Positions 9,056 through 18,429 of a DNA stretch of 64,000 bases are shown here, piece after piece. This DNA is from an uncultured Polaribacter sp. (GTDB taxonomy: Bacteria > Bacteroidota > Bacteroidia > Flavobacteriales > Flavobacteriaceae): contig CANMHT010000003.1 in the NCBI GenBank assembly GCA_947497755.1, forward strand, positions 305,442-369,441, written 5' to 3'. Position 1 is the stretch's first letter. Each line of letters opens with the position of its first letter. Below the pieces are notes generated by a model, which was given only the letters and a program-made list of their open reading frames with translations, did not search any database and was not told the DNA's origin. A program made the position numbers and the translations under genes.

Positions 9056-12000
9056 TTAACTAGTAATTAGTTTCTTTGTTTTTCTATTTCTTATCACATA
9101 AAATAAAGATGGTATAAGATATAGGGTTAGAATTGTAGATGTAATCATTCCTCCAATTGTTACAATTGCCATTGGTGTTCTATATTCTGCTCCAGCATCA
9201 CCTAACCCAATTGCGTTGGGTAACATTCCAAAAATAATAGCTACTGTTGTCATAATTACAGCTTTCATTTTTGTTTTTCCAGATAAAATTGTTGCATCAT
9301 ACAATTTCATTTTTTTATGTTCTACCAATCGATCTGTATAATTGTGAATTAAAATATCATCATTTACTACCAAACCTAATAGTGTAATAATTGCCATTAG
9401 CGACATAATATTCATTGTTATTCCTGTAAAATACATCAACACAAAAACACCAATCATTGCCATTGGAACTGTAGTAAAAATTATAATGGGTTGCCATAAA
9501 CTCTCCATCAATGAAGCCAATAACATATACATCAACAACAGAGCTAAAGAAAAAGTAAATACCATATCATTTACTGTTTTATCCATTTCTTCTACATTAC
9601 CAGACCATTTAAACTCAACTTTTTCGGGTAATGAAATCTCTTTTAACAGGTTGTTTATTGTTGCACTTACATCTCCTAAAACATAGTTTGAAGCTAATGT
9701 GGCTGTAAAGTTTACCGTTTTCATCTTTTCTTTATGCAAAATTTGTGATGGCGCTTTTGTAAAAGCAACATTAGCCAATTGTCCAACGGTATAACTACCA
9801 TTATTTGTTGCTAATGGTAATTGCTTTATATGCTCTATAGTATTGATTTCTTTTTGTGGCACTTTAATGTTAATCTTATACTCAATATCATTATCATTCA
9901 ATACTGTAGCTTCTACTCCTTTAACTGCACTACGTATTACCAAAGCTAATTCGTTTACAGAGATTCCTAATTCTGCTAATAAATGCTTATTAGGTTGAAA
10001 TTGTAATAACGGAGGTCCATTACGTAAAGAAGATTCAAAAGAACTAATACCTTCTACTTTTGCAAGTAACTCTATTAATTGCTGATTTGCCTGAGCTAAT
10101 TGTTGATCATTATTCGACTTTAACATAAAAGCAACATCTCCACTACCTTCTTCTGAGCTAGTTGTAGAAACTAGTGCTTTTACTTCTGGTATTTGTTCTA
10201 ATTCTTTGTATAAAACCTCTCCTATTTGAGAATTAGATAATTCTCTTTTAGTTGCTTTATTCAGTTTTATTGCAATATTGGTATAATTAGATCCTGTGGT
10301 AAAGCTATTCTTACTACCAAGTACACTTAATATCGATGTAACTTCTGGGTACTTTGCAATCTTAGACTCTACGAGCTTTGTCAGTTCCCTATTTCTTTTT
10401 AAAGAAGTTCCGGGCTGCATCTCTAATTCTATAAACAAATCTCCATTGTCAGATTCGGGCTCAAACTCAAAACCTATAGTTTCCATTAAACCTAAACTTA
10501 AAATAAAGCATGTAAACATGGCTACAAATAATAAAATTGGATTTCGTTTTCTTGAAATTAACTTCTTTAAAGATTTTTCATATGCATTTTCTAAAGCAGT
10601 AAACCAAGCGGTTATCTTTCTTGATATCAAAGATGGTTTTGAATTGTTTTTTAATAACAATGAAGCCAACATTGGAGTTAAAGTTACAGAAACTAGTAAT
10701 GAAAATATTGTAGCAAAAGAAATTGTTAAAGCATATTCTTTAAAAAAGGCACCAACTTCAGAATTCATCATTGCAATTGGCAAAAAGACCACCAAATTAG
10801 TTCCTGTAGATGCTAAAACAGCTACAAAAACTTCTTGTGTACCTATAACACAAGCATCTACAATAGCTTTACCTTCTTTTTTTAAACGCATAATATTCTC
10901 TAATACCACAATAGAATTAGATACTAATGCGCCAATTGCTACAGAAAAACTCATTAAAGACATCATATTTAATGAGCCTTTAAAAAAGCCCATAGCAATA
11001 AAGTTAATGATTAAAGATACCGGAATAGAAATACTTACAATAAGTGTTGCTCTTATATTATTGACAAACAAAAATAAAATCAGACCTGTTATTATAATTC
11101 CTAATACTACATTAACAATAGCATCATTTACAGAACTTTCTATATATTCTGAAGAATCAAAAGGAATGCTTACATCTACACCTTTTGGTAAACTTTTTCT
11201 AATTTCTGGCAATAAGGATTTTACTTCTTTGGCAATTGCTACCGCATTAGATGTACTGCTCTTTTGTACTCCAATTTGCACCATATTATTTTGCTCTTTT
11301 TTATTGATGGCATCATAAAAAAAAGCATCACTTTTTAACGTTGCAAAAGTATCTTTAACCTTTGCAAAATCTGTTATTCTTTTTTCTCCAAAAGGAGTAG
11401 ATATATAAGTGTTTTTTATGTCATTAACCGAAGTATATTTACGCCCCGTTTTTATAATTGACTCTGTATTTTCATGAATCAATTCTCCACCAGACATATC
11501 AACATTATTATCTTTTAGCTGTACAGATATGTCTGTAATATTCATACCTAAATCATACAAACTTTGTTTGTCTACTTCAATTTGTATCTCTCTTAACTTA
11601 CCTCCATTAACTTCTATTTTAGTAACTCCATTTATTCTAGAAAGTCGATCTTTGATTTTTCTATTCGCAATTTGATACAAGCTATTCGCATCAATATTTC
11701 CAGTAACAATTAAATCTACTACAGATCCACTATTCATACTAAATGGTGCCAAGATTGGTTTAGATCGCTTACGAACAAAAGGCAATTTTGCTTCTTTTGG
11801 GAGTTTAGAAACTACTAAGTCTATTTTATTTCTTAATTCTGCCATTGCTTTATCCTGATCCTTATCTAGTTCAAATTGAGTGATAATCATAGAAACATCT
11901 GGCATCGAATAAGATTGCATTAATTTCAATCCATTTATGGTGGTAATTTCTTTTTCTAAAACATTCGTAATTTCACTTTCTACTTCTCCAGGTGTTGCTC

Positions 12001-12157
12001 CTGTATGCTCAGTAATTATTACCATTGCAGGCAAATTTATTTCTGGCATCAAGTTTACTGGTAATTTTAAATAGGCCAAATATCCAAAAAGTAATAAGGC
12101 TAAAAACACCATAGAGGTGGTTACGGGTTTACTAACAGCAAATTGTGTAACTTTCAT
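9056..12157 (-). CDS. RND multidrug efflux pump, HAE1/AcrB family
   Basis: Inner-membrane proton-driven efflux pump of 1033 residues, the normal family length. It starts with a cytoplasmic turn and TM1 (FAVSKPVTTSMVFLALLLFGYLAYLK, the family-typical opening). It has two large periplasmic loops and two groups of membrane helices. Family motifs include SIPVSLIINFIAMGFFKGSLNMMSLM, the VVLENIMR stretch after TM4 and a second-half counterpart (GLVVNDDILIHNY). The first gene half has the usual VSNSIVVLEN where AcrB has relay aspartates; in this subfamily one aspartate is often replaced. It lies 12 bases after the adaptor gene and is preceded by the TolC-like gene, making a full tripartite system. 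Substrate unknown. Confidence 0.95.
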   Translation of the reverse strand: MKVTQFAVSKPVTTSMVFLALLLFGYLAYLKLPVNLMPEINLPAMVIITEHTGATPGEVESEITNVLEKEITTINGLKLMQSYSMPDVSMIITQFELDKDQDKAMAELRNKIDLVVSKLPKEAKLPFVRKRSKPILAPFSMNSGSVVDLIVTGNIDANSLYQIANRKIKDRLSRINGVTKIEVNGGKLREIQIEVDKQSLYDLGMNITDISVQLKDNNVDMSGGELIHENTESIIKTGRKYTSVNDIKNTYISTPFGEKRITDFAKVKDTFATLKSDAFFYDAINKKEQNNMVQIGVQKSSTSNAVAIAKEVKSLLPEIRKSLPKGVDVSIPFDSSEYIESSVNDAIVNVVLGIIITGLILFLFVNNIRATLIVSISIPVSLIINFIAMGFFKGSLNMMSLMSFSVAIGALVSNSIVVLENIMRLKKEGKAIVDACVIGTQEVFVAVLASTGTNLVVFLPIAMMNSEVGAFFKEYALTISFATIFSLLVSVTLTPMLASLLLKNNSKPSLISRKITAWFTALENAYEKSLKKLISRKRNPILLFVAMFTCFILSLGLMETIGFEFEPESDNGDLFIELEMQPGTSLKRNRELTKLVESKIAKYPEVTSILSVLGSKNSFTTGSNYTNIAIKLNKATKRELSNSQIGEVLYKELEQIPEVKALVSTTSSEEGSGDVAFMLKSNNDQQLAQANQQLIELLAKVEGISSFESSLRNGPPLLQFQPNKHLLAELGISVNELALVIRSAVKGVEATVLNDNDIEYKINIKVPQKEINTIEHIKQLPLATNNGSYTVGQLANVAFTKAPSQILHKEKMKTVNFTATLASNYVLGDVSATINNLLKEISLPEKVEFKWSGNVEEMDKTVNDMVFTFSLALLLMYMLLASLMESLWQPIIIFTTVPMAMIGVFVLMYFTGITMNIMSLMAIITLLGLVVNDDILIHNYTDRLVEHKKMKLYDATILSGKTKMKAVIMTTVAIIFGMLPNAIGLGDAGAEYRTPMAIVTIGGMITSTILTLYLIPSLFYVIRNRKTKKLITS

Positions 12158-12169
12158 ATGCTATATCTA

Positions 12170-13180
12170 TTAATTAATAATTTTAATTATATCATTATCC
12201 TTTAACTTTTGAGCTCCAGCCGTTATTAAAGTATCTCCTATTTTTAATCCTTTAATAACTACTACAGTCTTAGCATTTCTATTTCCTATAGTTACAATTT
12301 GCTTTGTTGCTTTGTTTCCTTTACCTAAAAAAACATAATGTTCGTTATTTTTACTTTTTAAACTTTTTGCTGGAACCTTAATTTGAGTAATCACTTTTCC
12401 TGTTTTTACCATAATTGGTATAGTGCTTCCAGAAACGTTAATATTTGCATTATTACAGGTTGCTGTAATTAAATATGCCTTTCTTTTATCATCTAACTGA
12501 ATTGACTTTTTAGTAATTTTTCCACTAATTTTTTGTCCCTTATTTGTCACAAAGACCTTGTCGTTAACATGTATTTTATCTATCTCTTTAACAGGAACAT
12601 AAAAATCAATGTCAACTATTTCTGTATTTGCCATGCTAACTATTGGGGCATCTAAAAGTACCTCTTGCCCTTTGGTAACAAGTACTTGAGTTATTGTACC
12701 ATCAAAAGGAGCTCTAATTACATTTACTTGCTTTAGCTGTTGTACAATTTTTTCATGGATGTATAATGATGACTCAAGGTCTTCTACTGAAGTTTTTGTC
12801 ACAGCTCCAGATTCAAATAGTTTTTTTTGGCGTTGATAATCTTCTAAAGCTTTATTGTATTTAATTATGGCTTGATCAATTTCTAATTGATGATTAATTG
12901 GTTGATACATAGCAATCAATTGACCTTTAGAAACCAACTGTCCTGGTTGCACAGTTAGCTTACTCACGATTCCTGCTTGTTGTGCAACAAAATTGACCGA
13001 TCTTGAAAACTTTACGACTCCGTAATATGAAGTTATTTCTTGCTGTTTTTCAACTTTTACAAGTTGCTTTTTCACATTAATTTCTTGCTGTTTTTCAACA
13101 GGTTTAACTTTCGTTTCTTCGCTTTCACAAGCAAAAAGAAAACATGAAATCAAAAGGATATAAAAGGAATTTTTTTTCAT
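12170..13180 (-). CDS. RND efflux periplasmic adaptor lipoprotein (MFP family)
   Basis: Periplasmic adaptor joining the RND pump to the outer-membrane channel, about 336 residues. The start at 13180 (MKKNSFYILLISCFLFACES) is chosen because it gives a proper lipoprotein signal with lipobox LFAC; an upstream in-frame Met at 13213 would overlap the previous gene. A lipoyl-like half motif (GIVSKLTVQPGQLVSKGQLIA) and its partner (IRAPFDGTITQVLVTKGQEV) flank a coiled-coil hairpin (about 105-140). Beta-barrel and membrane-proximal domains follow, with the usual LKIGDTLITAGAQKLKDND end. The order TolC, adaptor, pump fits one operon. Confidence 0.93.
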   Translation of the reverse strand: MKKNSFYILLISCFLFACESEETKVKPVEKQQEINVKKQLVKVEKQQEITSYYGVVKFSRSVNFVAQQAGIVSKLTVQPGQLVSKGQLIAMYQPINHQLEIDQAIIKYNKALEDYQRQKKLFESGAVTKTSVEDLESSLYIHEKIVQQLKQVNVIRAPFDGTITQVLVTKGQEVLLDAPIVSMANTEIVDIDFYVPVKEIDKIHVNDKVFVTNKGQKISGKITKKSIQLDDKRKAYLITATCNNANINVSGSTIPIMVKTGKVITQIKVPAKSLKSKNNEHYVFLGKGNKATKQIVTIGNRNAKTVVVIKGLKIGDTLITAGAQKLKDNDIIKIIN

Positions 13181-13196
13181 TATAAACAAGGTATTA

Positions 13197-14510
13197 TCAA
13201 TTAATTGGTGCAATTATTTGTTGTATTTGAAGCTGAGCAACATGTAGGTTTAAGTATTCATTAAGAAGGGCTAATTTGCTTTGTATATATCTTACTCTCG
13301 CCTCTTTAAACTCTATCGGAGTGATTACTCCAATACGAAGTTGTTTATTAAATATTTCTATTTCTTGTTGAGTTAAATCAATAGCTTCTTTATACGACAC
13401 TATGTTTTTAATAGAAGAATCGTAATTGTTTTTTGCCGTCCTTACGATTTTTAATAACTGCTCGTTTTTATTTTTTAATTCAAGTTCTTCGGTAGATTTT
13501 TCTATGGTAGTTTTGGCTATTTTAGCTCTATTTCTTCCTCCAGAAAATACAGGTATAACAACTCTTACTTGGCCAAAAAATAATTGATTCTGATTTCCTC
13601 CAAAATTAAACCTGTTGTCTTGTCCACTAAAGTTATATCCTAACACAAGATTAATCTCTGGATGCCAAAATTTTCTTTTGGATTGTAGTTGCTTCTGAAT
13701 TATTTCTAATCTTTTTTGAATTATTTTTATTTGAGGCTGCTTGCTTACATTCTTGTCTAGTTGAGAAAAATTACCGAGCTCAATATTTTCTAAGCGGTCT
13801 TCAATAATTAATTTTTCAGCGCTAGGTATTCCTGCCAATATTTTTAATTGATAAAGTGCATTTTTGTATTCTTTTTTTGCATTGTTCAATGCCGGAATCG
13901 CTTTCTTATATAAAACTTCTGTTTGATATACTTGAAGCTTACTTGCATCTCCTTCGGTAAAAACCTTTTTAACCTGATCAGCTTGCGCTTTAGCCAAAGC
14001 AACATTTTCTTTAAAAACAGCTATACTTTCTTTTAAATACAAAGCTTGCCAGAATAAAATGGCAGCTTCAGTTACCAAGTTATTTTTAGTGTTTTTTGCT
14101 GTTAGTTCACTTAAATCTTTTGCTAATTTTGAAGTCTTTACATTCGATAAAAACTCCTGATTATATAGTGTTTGCGTTACTGTTCCGCTTAAATTCAAAG
14201 TATTATTAAAGTTGGTTCTAAATCGGGTTGACTTCCCGTTAACCCCATCATTGATAAAAAGGTAATTTTTTCTAAAATCACGTTGGTAAAATCCATCAAT
14301 AGAAAATTGAGGAAGCAATACCGATGTCATAACTTTTACATCTTCATTATGAATTTTAATGGCATTGACACTTTGTTTTAGTTGTACATTATTCTTTTTT
14401 ACTAAATCAATATATGTCGTTAGATTTACCTTTTGCGCATAAGAATTGACAACCGTTATTAATCCGCCTAAAACAAAAAGTATTTTTAAAATGTAGATTC
14501 TATTATTCAT
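13197..14510 (-). CDS. TolC-family outer-membrane efflux channel
   Basis: Outer-membrane channel of 437 residues, first gene of the RND operon. It has a signal peptide (ILKILFVLGGLITVVNSYAQ). The rest shows the family's internal duplication of long helices (about 45-230 and 250-430), with QTLYNQEFLSNVKTSKLAK and RNRAKIAKTTIEKSTEELELKNK as helix starts. The gene ends 16 bases before the adaptor start. A TAnnTTTG box on the minus strand at 14557-14564 is a candidate operon promoter. Confidence 0.92.
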   Translation of the reverse strand: MNNRIYILKILFVLGGLITVVNSYAQKVNLTTYIDLVKKNNVQLKQSVNAIKIHNEDVKVMTSVLLPQFSIDGFYQRDFRKNYLFINDGVNGKSTRFRTNFNNTLNLSGTVTQTLYNQEFLSNVKTSKLAKDLSELTAKNTKNNLVTEAAILFWQALYLKESIAVFKENVALAKAQADQVKKVFTEGDASKLQVYQTEVLYKKAIPALNNAKKEYKNALYQLKILAGIPSAEKLIIEDRLENIELGNFSQLDKNVSKQPQIKIIQKRLEIIQKQLQSKRKFWHPEINLVLGYNFSGQDNRFNFGGNQNQLFFGQVRVVIPVFSGGRNRAKIAKTTIEKSTEELELKNKNEQLLKIVRTAKNNYDSSIKNIVSYKEAIDLTQQEIEIFNKQLRIGVITPIEFKEARVRYIQSKLALLNEYLNLHVAQLQIQQIIAPIN

Positions 14511-14556
14511 TTACCACAACATTTAAGCTAGGTTCATTGTTAGCTAATTACTGTGG

Positions 14557-14564
14557 CAAAAGTA
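14557..14564 (-). promoter_or_regulatory. Candidate -7 promoter box of the RND efflux operon
   Basis: Minus-strand TACTTTTG matches the Bacteroidota -7 consensus TAnnTTTG and lies 47 bases upstream of the TolC-like start. No good TTTG -33 box is seen at the usual distance, so this is tentative. Confidence 0.4.
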
Positions 14565-14774
14565 GATTTGCGTTAAAGATTAAATGAGTTCCCCTATAAT
14601 TCAAGACACTTTTTTGGATATAATTATGTCTCGTTTCATAGGGAGGTATTGATAATAAGCATGTTACCTTATTTGTTTTTAAGGGTAAAAAGTAAGCTTA
14701 TCTTTTGTTGGTTTTTAAAAATGATATTATAGAAGTATAGAAAATTTGATAGATGCTAAGAAAAAGAGTACAAA

Positions 14775-14803
14775 AAAACCCTTCTCAATATGAGAAGGGT
14801 TTT
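14775..14803 (-). terminator. Terminator downstream of tRNA-His
   Basis: A long perfect stem (ACCCTTCTCA at 14778-14787 and complement at 14791-14800, loop ATA). On the minus strand it is followed by seven T, directly after the 3' end of the tRNA gene. The plus strand also has a T-rich tail, so it could act both ways. Confidence 0.85.
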
Positions 14804-14810
14804 GCTTTTG

Positions 14811-14885
14811 GGTGAAAGACCGGTTTCGAACCGGCGACCTCCGGAACCACAATCCGGCGCTCTAACCAGCTGAGCTACAATCACC
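14811..14885 (-). tRNA. tRNA-His (anticodon GTG)
   Basis: The minus strand reads GGTGATTGTAGCTCAG at the 5' end, followed by a D arm (GCTC...GAGC). The anticodon stem CCGGA/TCCGG has loop TTGTGGT, giving anticodon GTG (His). The T arm has loop TTCGAAA and a GCCGG/CCGGT stem. The extra G at 14885 opposite C73 (14811) is the G-1 hallmark of tRNA-His. CCA is not encoded. The acceptor stem pairs at positions 1-4 and 7 but shows T-T oppositions at 5-68 and 6-67. Identity is clear despite this. Confidence 0.93.
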
Positions 14886-14941
14886 ATTTGCTGTTAGCGG
14901 ATGCAAATATAATTCATTTTTAAAATATGTAAAAGAATTTT

Positions 14942-15658
14942 TTAAATTAATTTACTTAAATTTTCTACAGCAACGTAACGTTCTGAGCTAAAACCTTCTG
15001 CAAAATCAACACCAATCAACCTTCCTAAATCTCTAGCTCTATATTCTATACTATCAATAAAATTCTTACTGGTAATTGGAGTTTCTGGCTCTTCACTTGA
15101 CGGATCAAAGAATTGAGAACTATACGCTTTAACAGAAGCTACCTTTTGGTCCATAAATCCAGAAACATCTACTACAAAATCTGGTTCAATATTTTTCCAT
15201 TGGATATAATGATATACCTGTTTTGGTCTCCAATGTTCTTGTTTTTCGCCATCTAATATTGTTTCTATTTTAAGTAAACCACTTAAAAAACAAGCATCAG
15301 AAACCAATTTACTTCCTTTAGGATGATCTATATGTCTATCATCAATAGCATTGCACAACACAATTTCTGGCTTGTACTTGCGAATCATTTTAATTATTTC
15401 TAATTGATGAGCTTTATCATTGGTGAAAAAGCCATCAGCAAATCGAACATTTTCTCTGACAGCAACTCCTAAAATTTTTGCTGCATTTGCAGCTTCTACG
15501 TCTCTTAATTCAGCAGATCCACGCGTACCTAATTCACCTCGTGTTAAATCTACTATTCCAACTTTTTTTCCTAAAGACACTTCTTTAGCAATGGTTGCTC
15601 CACAACCCAATTCTACATCATCTGGATGTGCTCCAAATGCTAAAATATCTAACTTCAT
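14942..15658 (-). CDS. bshB1: Bacillithiol biosynthesis deacetylase BshB1
   Basis: Zinc-dependent deacetylase of the LmbE/PIG-L family, 238 residues. It removes the acetyl group from GlcNAc-malate in bacillithiol synthesis. The N-terminal zinc motif is AHPDDVELGCG (H11, D13, D14), the following LTRGELGTRG is typical of BshB1, and DDRHIDHPKG supplies the third ligand. Length and motifs fit BshB1 rather than other LmbE-like proteins. The start overlaps the stop of the trans-sulfuration gene as ATGA (15655-15658), so the two are co-translated. The neighbour handles cysteine-related sulfur, the thiol that is finally added to make bacillithiol, which supports a shared role in low-molecular-weight thiol supply. 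Confidence 0.93.
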   Translation of the reverse strand: MKLDILAFGAHPDDVELGCGATIAKEVSLGKKVGIVDLTRGELGTRGSAELRDVEAANAAKILGVAVRENVRFADGFFTNDKAHQLEIIKMIRKYKPEIVLCNAIDDRHIDHPKGSKLVSDACFLSGLLKIETILDGEKQEHWRPKQVYHYIQWKNIEPDFVVDVSGFMDQKVASVKAYSSQFFDPSSEEPETPITSKNFIDSIEYRARDLGRLIGVDFAEGFSSERYVAVENLSKLI

Positions 15659-16812
15659 TTTTTTGTTATTTTTTCTAAAGCCTGTTCAATATCGGCTATT
15701 AAATCTTCTACTTCTTCAATTCCTACAGAAAATCGTATCAGCTCATCTGTAATTCCTTGTTTTGCCCTTTCTTCTGCTCCCATTAAAGCATGAGATGCTA
15801 CTGCCGGATTTAGCATAGTGCTCTCTACACCAGCCAAACTCATGGAGGGTTTAATAATTTCTAACGCTCTTTGAAAGTCCATCGCATTCATACCTTTCTT
15901 TAATTCAAAAGATAACATCCCTCCAAATGCATTCATTTGTTTTTTTGCTAATTCATGATCTGGATGTGATTCCAGTCCCGGATAATATACCTTGGATACA
16001 TTGGGATTATTTTTCAAATATTCTGCCATTTTTAAGGCATTTTCACTCTGACATTTCACACGTAAATTCAACGTTTTTAAACTACGTTCTAACATCCAAA
16101 CGGTAAAATCACTTAAGCTACCTCCAAAATTAATAGCAGTTCTCCATATTTGCTCAGTAAATTCATTAGATGTTGCTACCGCTCCTGCTAAAATATCAGA
16201 ATGTCCTCCCATATATTTTGTTGCAGAATGTATCACAATATCAATTCCAAAATCAATTGGTGTTTGATTGATTGGAGAAGCAAAAGTATTGTCAATCATA
16301 GAAACAATATTATTTGCTTTTGCTAATGTTGTGACAGCTTCAATATCTGTAATCGTTAACAGTGGATTTGATGGAGTTTCAATGTATAACACTTTTGTAT
16401 TAGACTGTATCAACTCTTCAAAAGAAGCAACAGACATATCTTTTGTAAACGAATATTCAATTCCAAACTTCTTAAACTCTTCCAATACAAAATTGTAAGT
16501 TCCACCGTATAGCGTTTGCTGTAAAATAATGTGGTCTCCTTGTCTTAGAAAAGCCAGCAAAGTAGTACTAATTGCTGCCATACCAGAACCAAATATCAAT
16601 GCATTTTCTGTCTTTTCTAAAGCTGCAATTTTTTTACACAATGCTTCTTGATTCGGTGTATTTAAATACCTTGGATAACGTTTTATAGCTACATCATCAA
16701 AGGCATAAGAAGTGGACATGTAGATAGGTGAAACAGCTCCTTTAAACTGTTCATCTTTTACTTCACCAACATGTGTACAAATTGTATTTATTCCCAGTTT
16801 TTTAGTATCCAT
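15655..16812 (-). CDS. Trans-sulfuration PLP enzyme (cystathionine gamma-synthase/lyase family)
   Basis: Cys/Met-metabolism PLP enzyme of 385 residues. Family signatures are visible: STSYAFDD near the start, the phosphate/aromatic region FGSGMAAISTTLLAF, YIETPSNP, and the PLP lysine in SATKYMGGHSD (about residue 199). The C-terminal LSLAGVESTMLNPA is the substrate-binding segment. Sequence alone does not separate cystathionine gamma-synthase, gamma-lyase and methionine gamma-lyase. Its coupling to bshB1 favours a cysteine-supplying lyase, which is an inference from context. Confidence 0.88.
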   Translation of the reverse strand: MDTKKLGINTICTHVGEVKDEQFKGAVSPIYMSTSYAFDDVAIKRYPRYLNTPNQEALCKKIAALEKTENALIFGSGMAAISTTLLAFLRQGDHIILQQTLYGGTYNFVLEEFKKFGIEYSFTKDMSVASFEELIQSNTKVLYIETPSNPLLTITDIEAVTTLAKANNIVSMIDNTFASPINQTPIDFGIDIVIHSATKYMGGHSDILAGAVATSNEFTEQIWRTAINFGGSLSDFTVWMLERSLKTLNLRVKCQSENALKMAEYLKNNPNVSKVYYPGLESHPDHELAKKQMNAFGGMLSFELKKGMNAMDFQRALEIIKPSMSLAGVESTMLNPAVASHALMGAEERAKQGITDELIRFSVGIEEVEDLIADIEQALEKITKK

Positions 16813-16851
16813 ATTTAATCATTAAATTGGTTTCTAAATTACAAAACAAAA

Positions 16852-18261
16852 TTATACTTGTACTGTTTTCCACCTTCCTTTTTTAAACAACCAAATTCCG
16901 ATAACCGCAATTAAGATTTCTGCCAAAGTAATTGATAAGAATACTCCAATTGGGCCCAATTCAAAATAAAGCGCTGCTAAGTACGCAAATGGTAATTGAA
17001 ATAGCCAAAAGCAAATAAAGTTGATAAAGGTTGGTGTTTTTGTATCTCCAGAACCATTAAACGATTGTATAATGACCATTCCGTAAGCATAAAATATATA
17101 ACCTGCGGCTATAATTTGTAAACAAAGAGCTCCATTTTTTACTACAATAGGATCATCGCTAAACCAGCTTAAAAATGTTGGTGCAAAAATCAAATAAATT
17201 ACAGAAACAAATCCCATAAAATAAGCAGCATATTTTCCTGTTTTCCATACAGATTGTTCTGCCCTATCAGGCTTTTTTGCTCCTAAATTTTGTCCTACTA
17301 AAGTGGCGGCAGCATTGCTCATTCCCCAGGCAGGCATTAAGGTAAACATCATAATTCGAATAGCAATGGTATATCCTGCCAATACTTCGCTACCAAATTC
17401 AGACATAATTCTCATTAAGAAAACCCAACTCGAAGTTCCAATTAAAAACTGTCCAATTCCTCCTAAAGACACCTTAACTAAATTCAACATTACTGTTACT
17501 TTTATTACTAAATCTCTAAAAGCTATCTTAATTTTTCCAAAGCCGTAAAATAAAGCGATTAACTGCCAAACTACTGCGGTTCCTCTTCCAATGGTTGTTG
17601 CAATTGCAGCTCCTTCTACTCCATAAGCTGGAATTGGTCCCCAACCAAAAATAAATATTGGATCTAATATAATATTTAAACCATTAGATAAAATTAATGT
17701 CCACATAGCAATAGAAGCATTCCCTGCTCCTCTAAACACTGCATTGATTAAAAATAAAAACATGATGGTTAGATTTCCTCCTAAAAGAATTTGTGTATAA
17801 CCATAACCTTCTGCAATAAGATCTGGTTTGGCTCCCATCAGTTTTAAAATTTCTTTTGGATATAAAATTCCAATGGCACTTATTGCCATAGCTACAATAA
17901 AGCCTAAAATGATTACCTGAACAGCTGCTTGACTAGCTCCTTCGGTATCCTTTTCACCAATTCTCCTTGCTACAATTGCAGTCGCAGCCATACTTAAACC
18001 TATGGCAACTGCGTATACTAATGTAATTACAGATTCTGTTAACCCAATGGTTGCTACAGCATTAACACTAACTCTGGAAACATAAACAATATCTACCAAA
18101 GCAAATATGGATTCCATTAGCATTTCTAAAATCATGGGAATAGAAAGCATAAATACTGCTTTGCGAATACTTCCTGTAGTAAAATCTTGGTTTTTGCCTG
18201 TTACTGCTTCTTTAAAATATTGAAAAATACTTTTTCTAGTTATTTGATTGTCTTGTGACAT
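16852..18261 (-). CDS. MATE-family efflux transporter
   Basis: Multidrug/toxin extrusion transporter of about 469 residues with twelve hydrophobic helices in two six-helix halves. The start at 18261 (MSQDNQITRKSIFQYFKEA) is chosen because the upstream in-frame extension is hydrophobic and leaderless. Family features include TTGSIRKAVFMLSIPMILEMLMESIFALVDIVYVSR and the repeated half beginning LVKVSLGGIGQFLIG, plus GMSNAAATLVGQNLGAKKPDRAE. Likely sodium- or proton-coupled export of cationic compounds; specificity unknown. Divergent from the DUF2520 gene. Confidence 0.93.
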   Translation of the reverse strand: MSQDNQITRKSIFQYFKEAVTGKNQDFTTGSIRKAVFMLSIPMILEMLMESIFALVDIVYVSRVSVNAVATIGLTESVITLVYAVAIGLSMAATAIVARRIGEKDTEGASQAAVQVIILGFIVAMAISAIGILYPKEILKLMGAKPDLIAEGYGYTQILLGGNLTIMFLFLINAVFRGAGNASIAMWTLILSNGLNIILDPIFIFGWGPIPAYGVEGAAIATTIGRGTAVVWQLIALFYGFGKIKIAFRDLVIKVTVMLNLVKVSLGGIGQFLIGTSSWVFLMRIMSEFGSEVLAGYTIAIRIMMFTLMPAWGMSNAAATLVGQNLGAKKPDRAEQSVWKTGKYAAYFMGFVSVIYLIFAPTFLSWFSDDPIVVKNGALCLQIIAAGYIFYAYGMVIIQSFNGSGDTKTPTFINFICFWLFQLPFAYLAALYFELGPIGVFLSITLAEILIAVIGIWLFKKGRWKTVQV

Positions 18262-18429
18262 AATAGATTGAATATAAAATAATAGATAATAACTTTGAAA
18301 TAAATTCAATGTTACTTAATTGGGGTCGTGTTAGAAACGACAAAACGGAAGTGTACTTAATCAATCATAAGACCACAAATATGCAAAAAAAAATCAAACC
18401 AAAAAATTAATTTCAATATCTTCGCTTTT

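Larger units (their letters stand above)
14511..14810. other. Intergenic stretch: RND operon leader and tRNA terminator
   Basis: No gene is visible in these 300 bases. The left part is the upstream region of the minus-strand efflux operon, with a candidate promoter box at 14557-14564. The right end carries the terminator hairpin of the tRNA-His gene (14775-14803). The middle (about 14600-14760) has no open frame or repeat that I can support. Confidence 0.6.

Noticed and set aside
10296..11318. Long plus-strand open frame of 340 codons opposite the RND pump gene
   Set aside because: It is antisense to an unmistakable HAE1 pump and has no recognisable domain; long shadow frames are common opposite membrane-protein genes.
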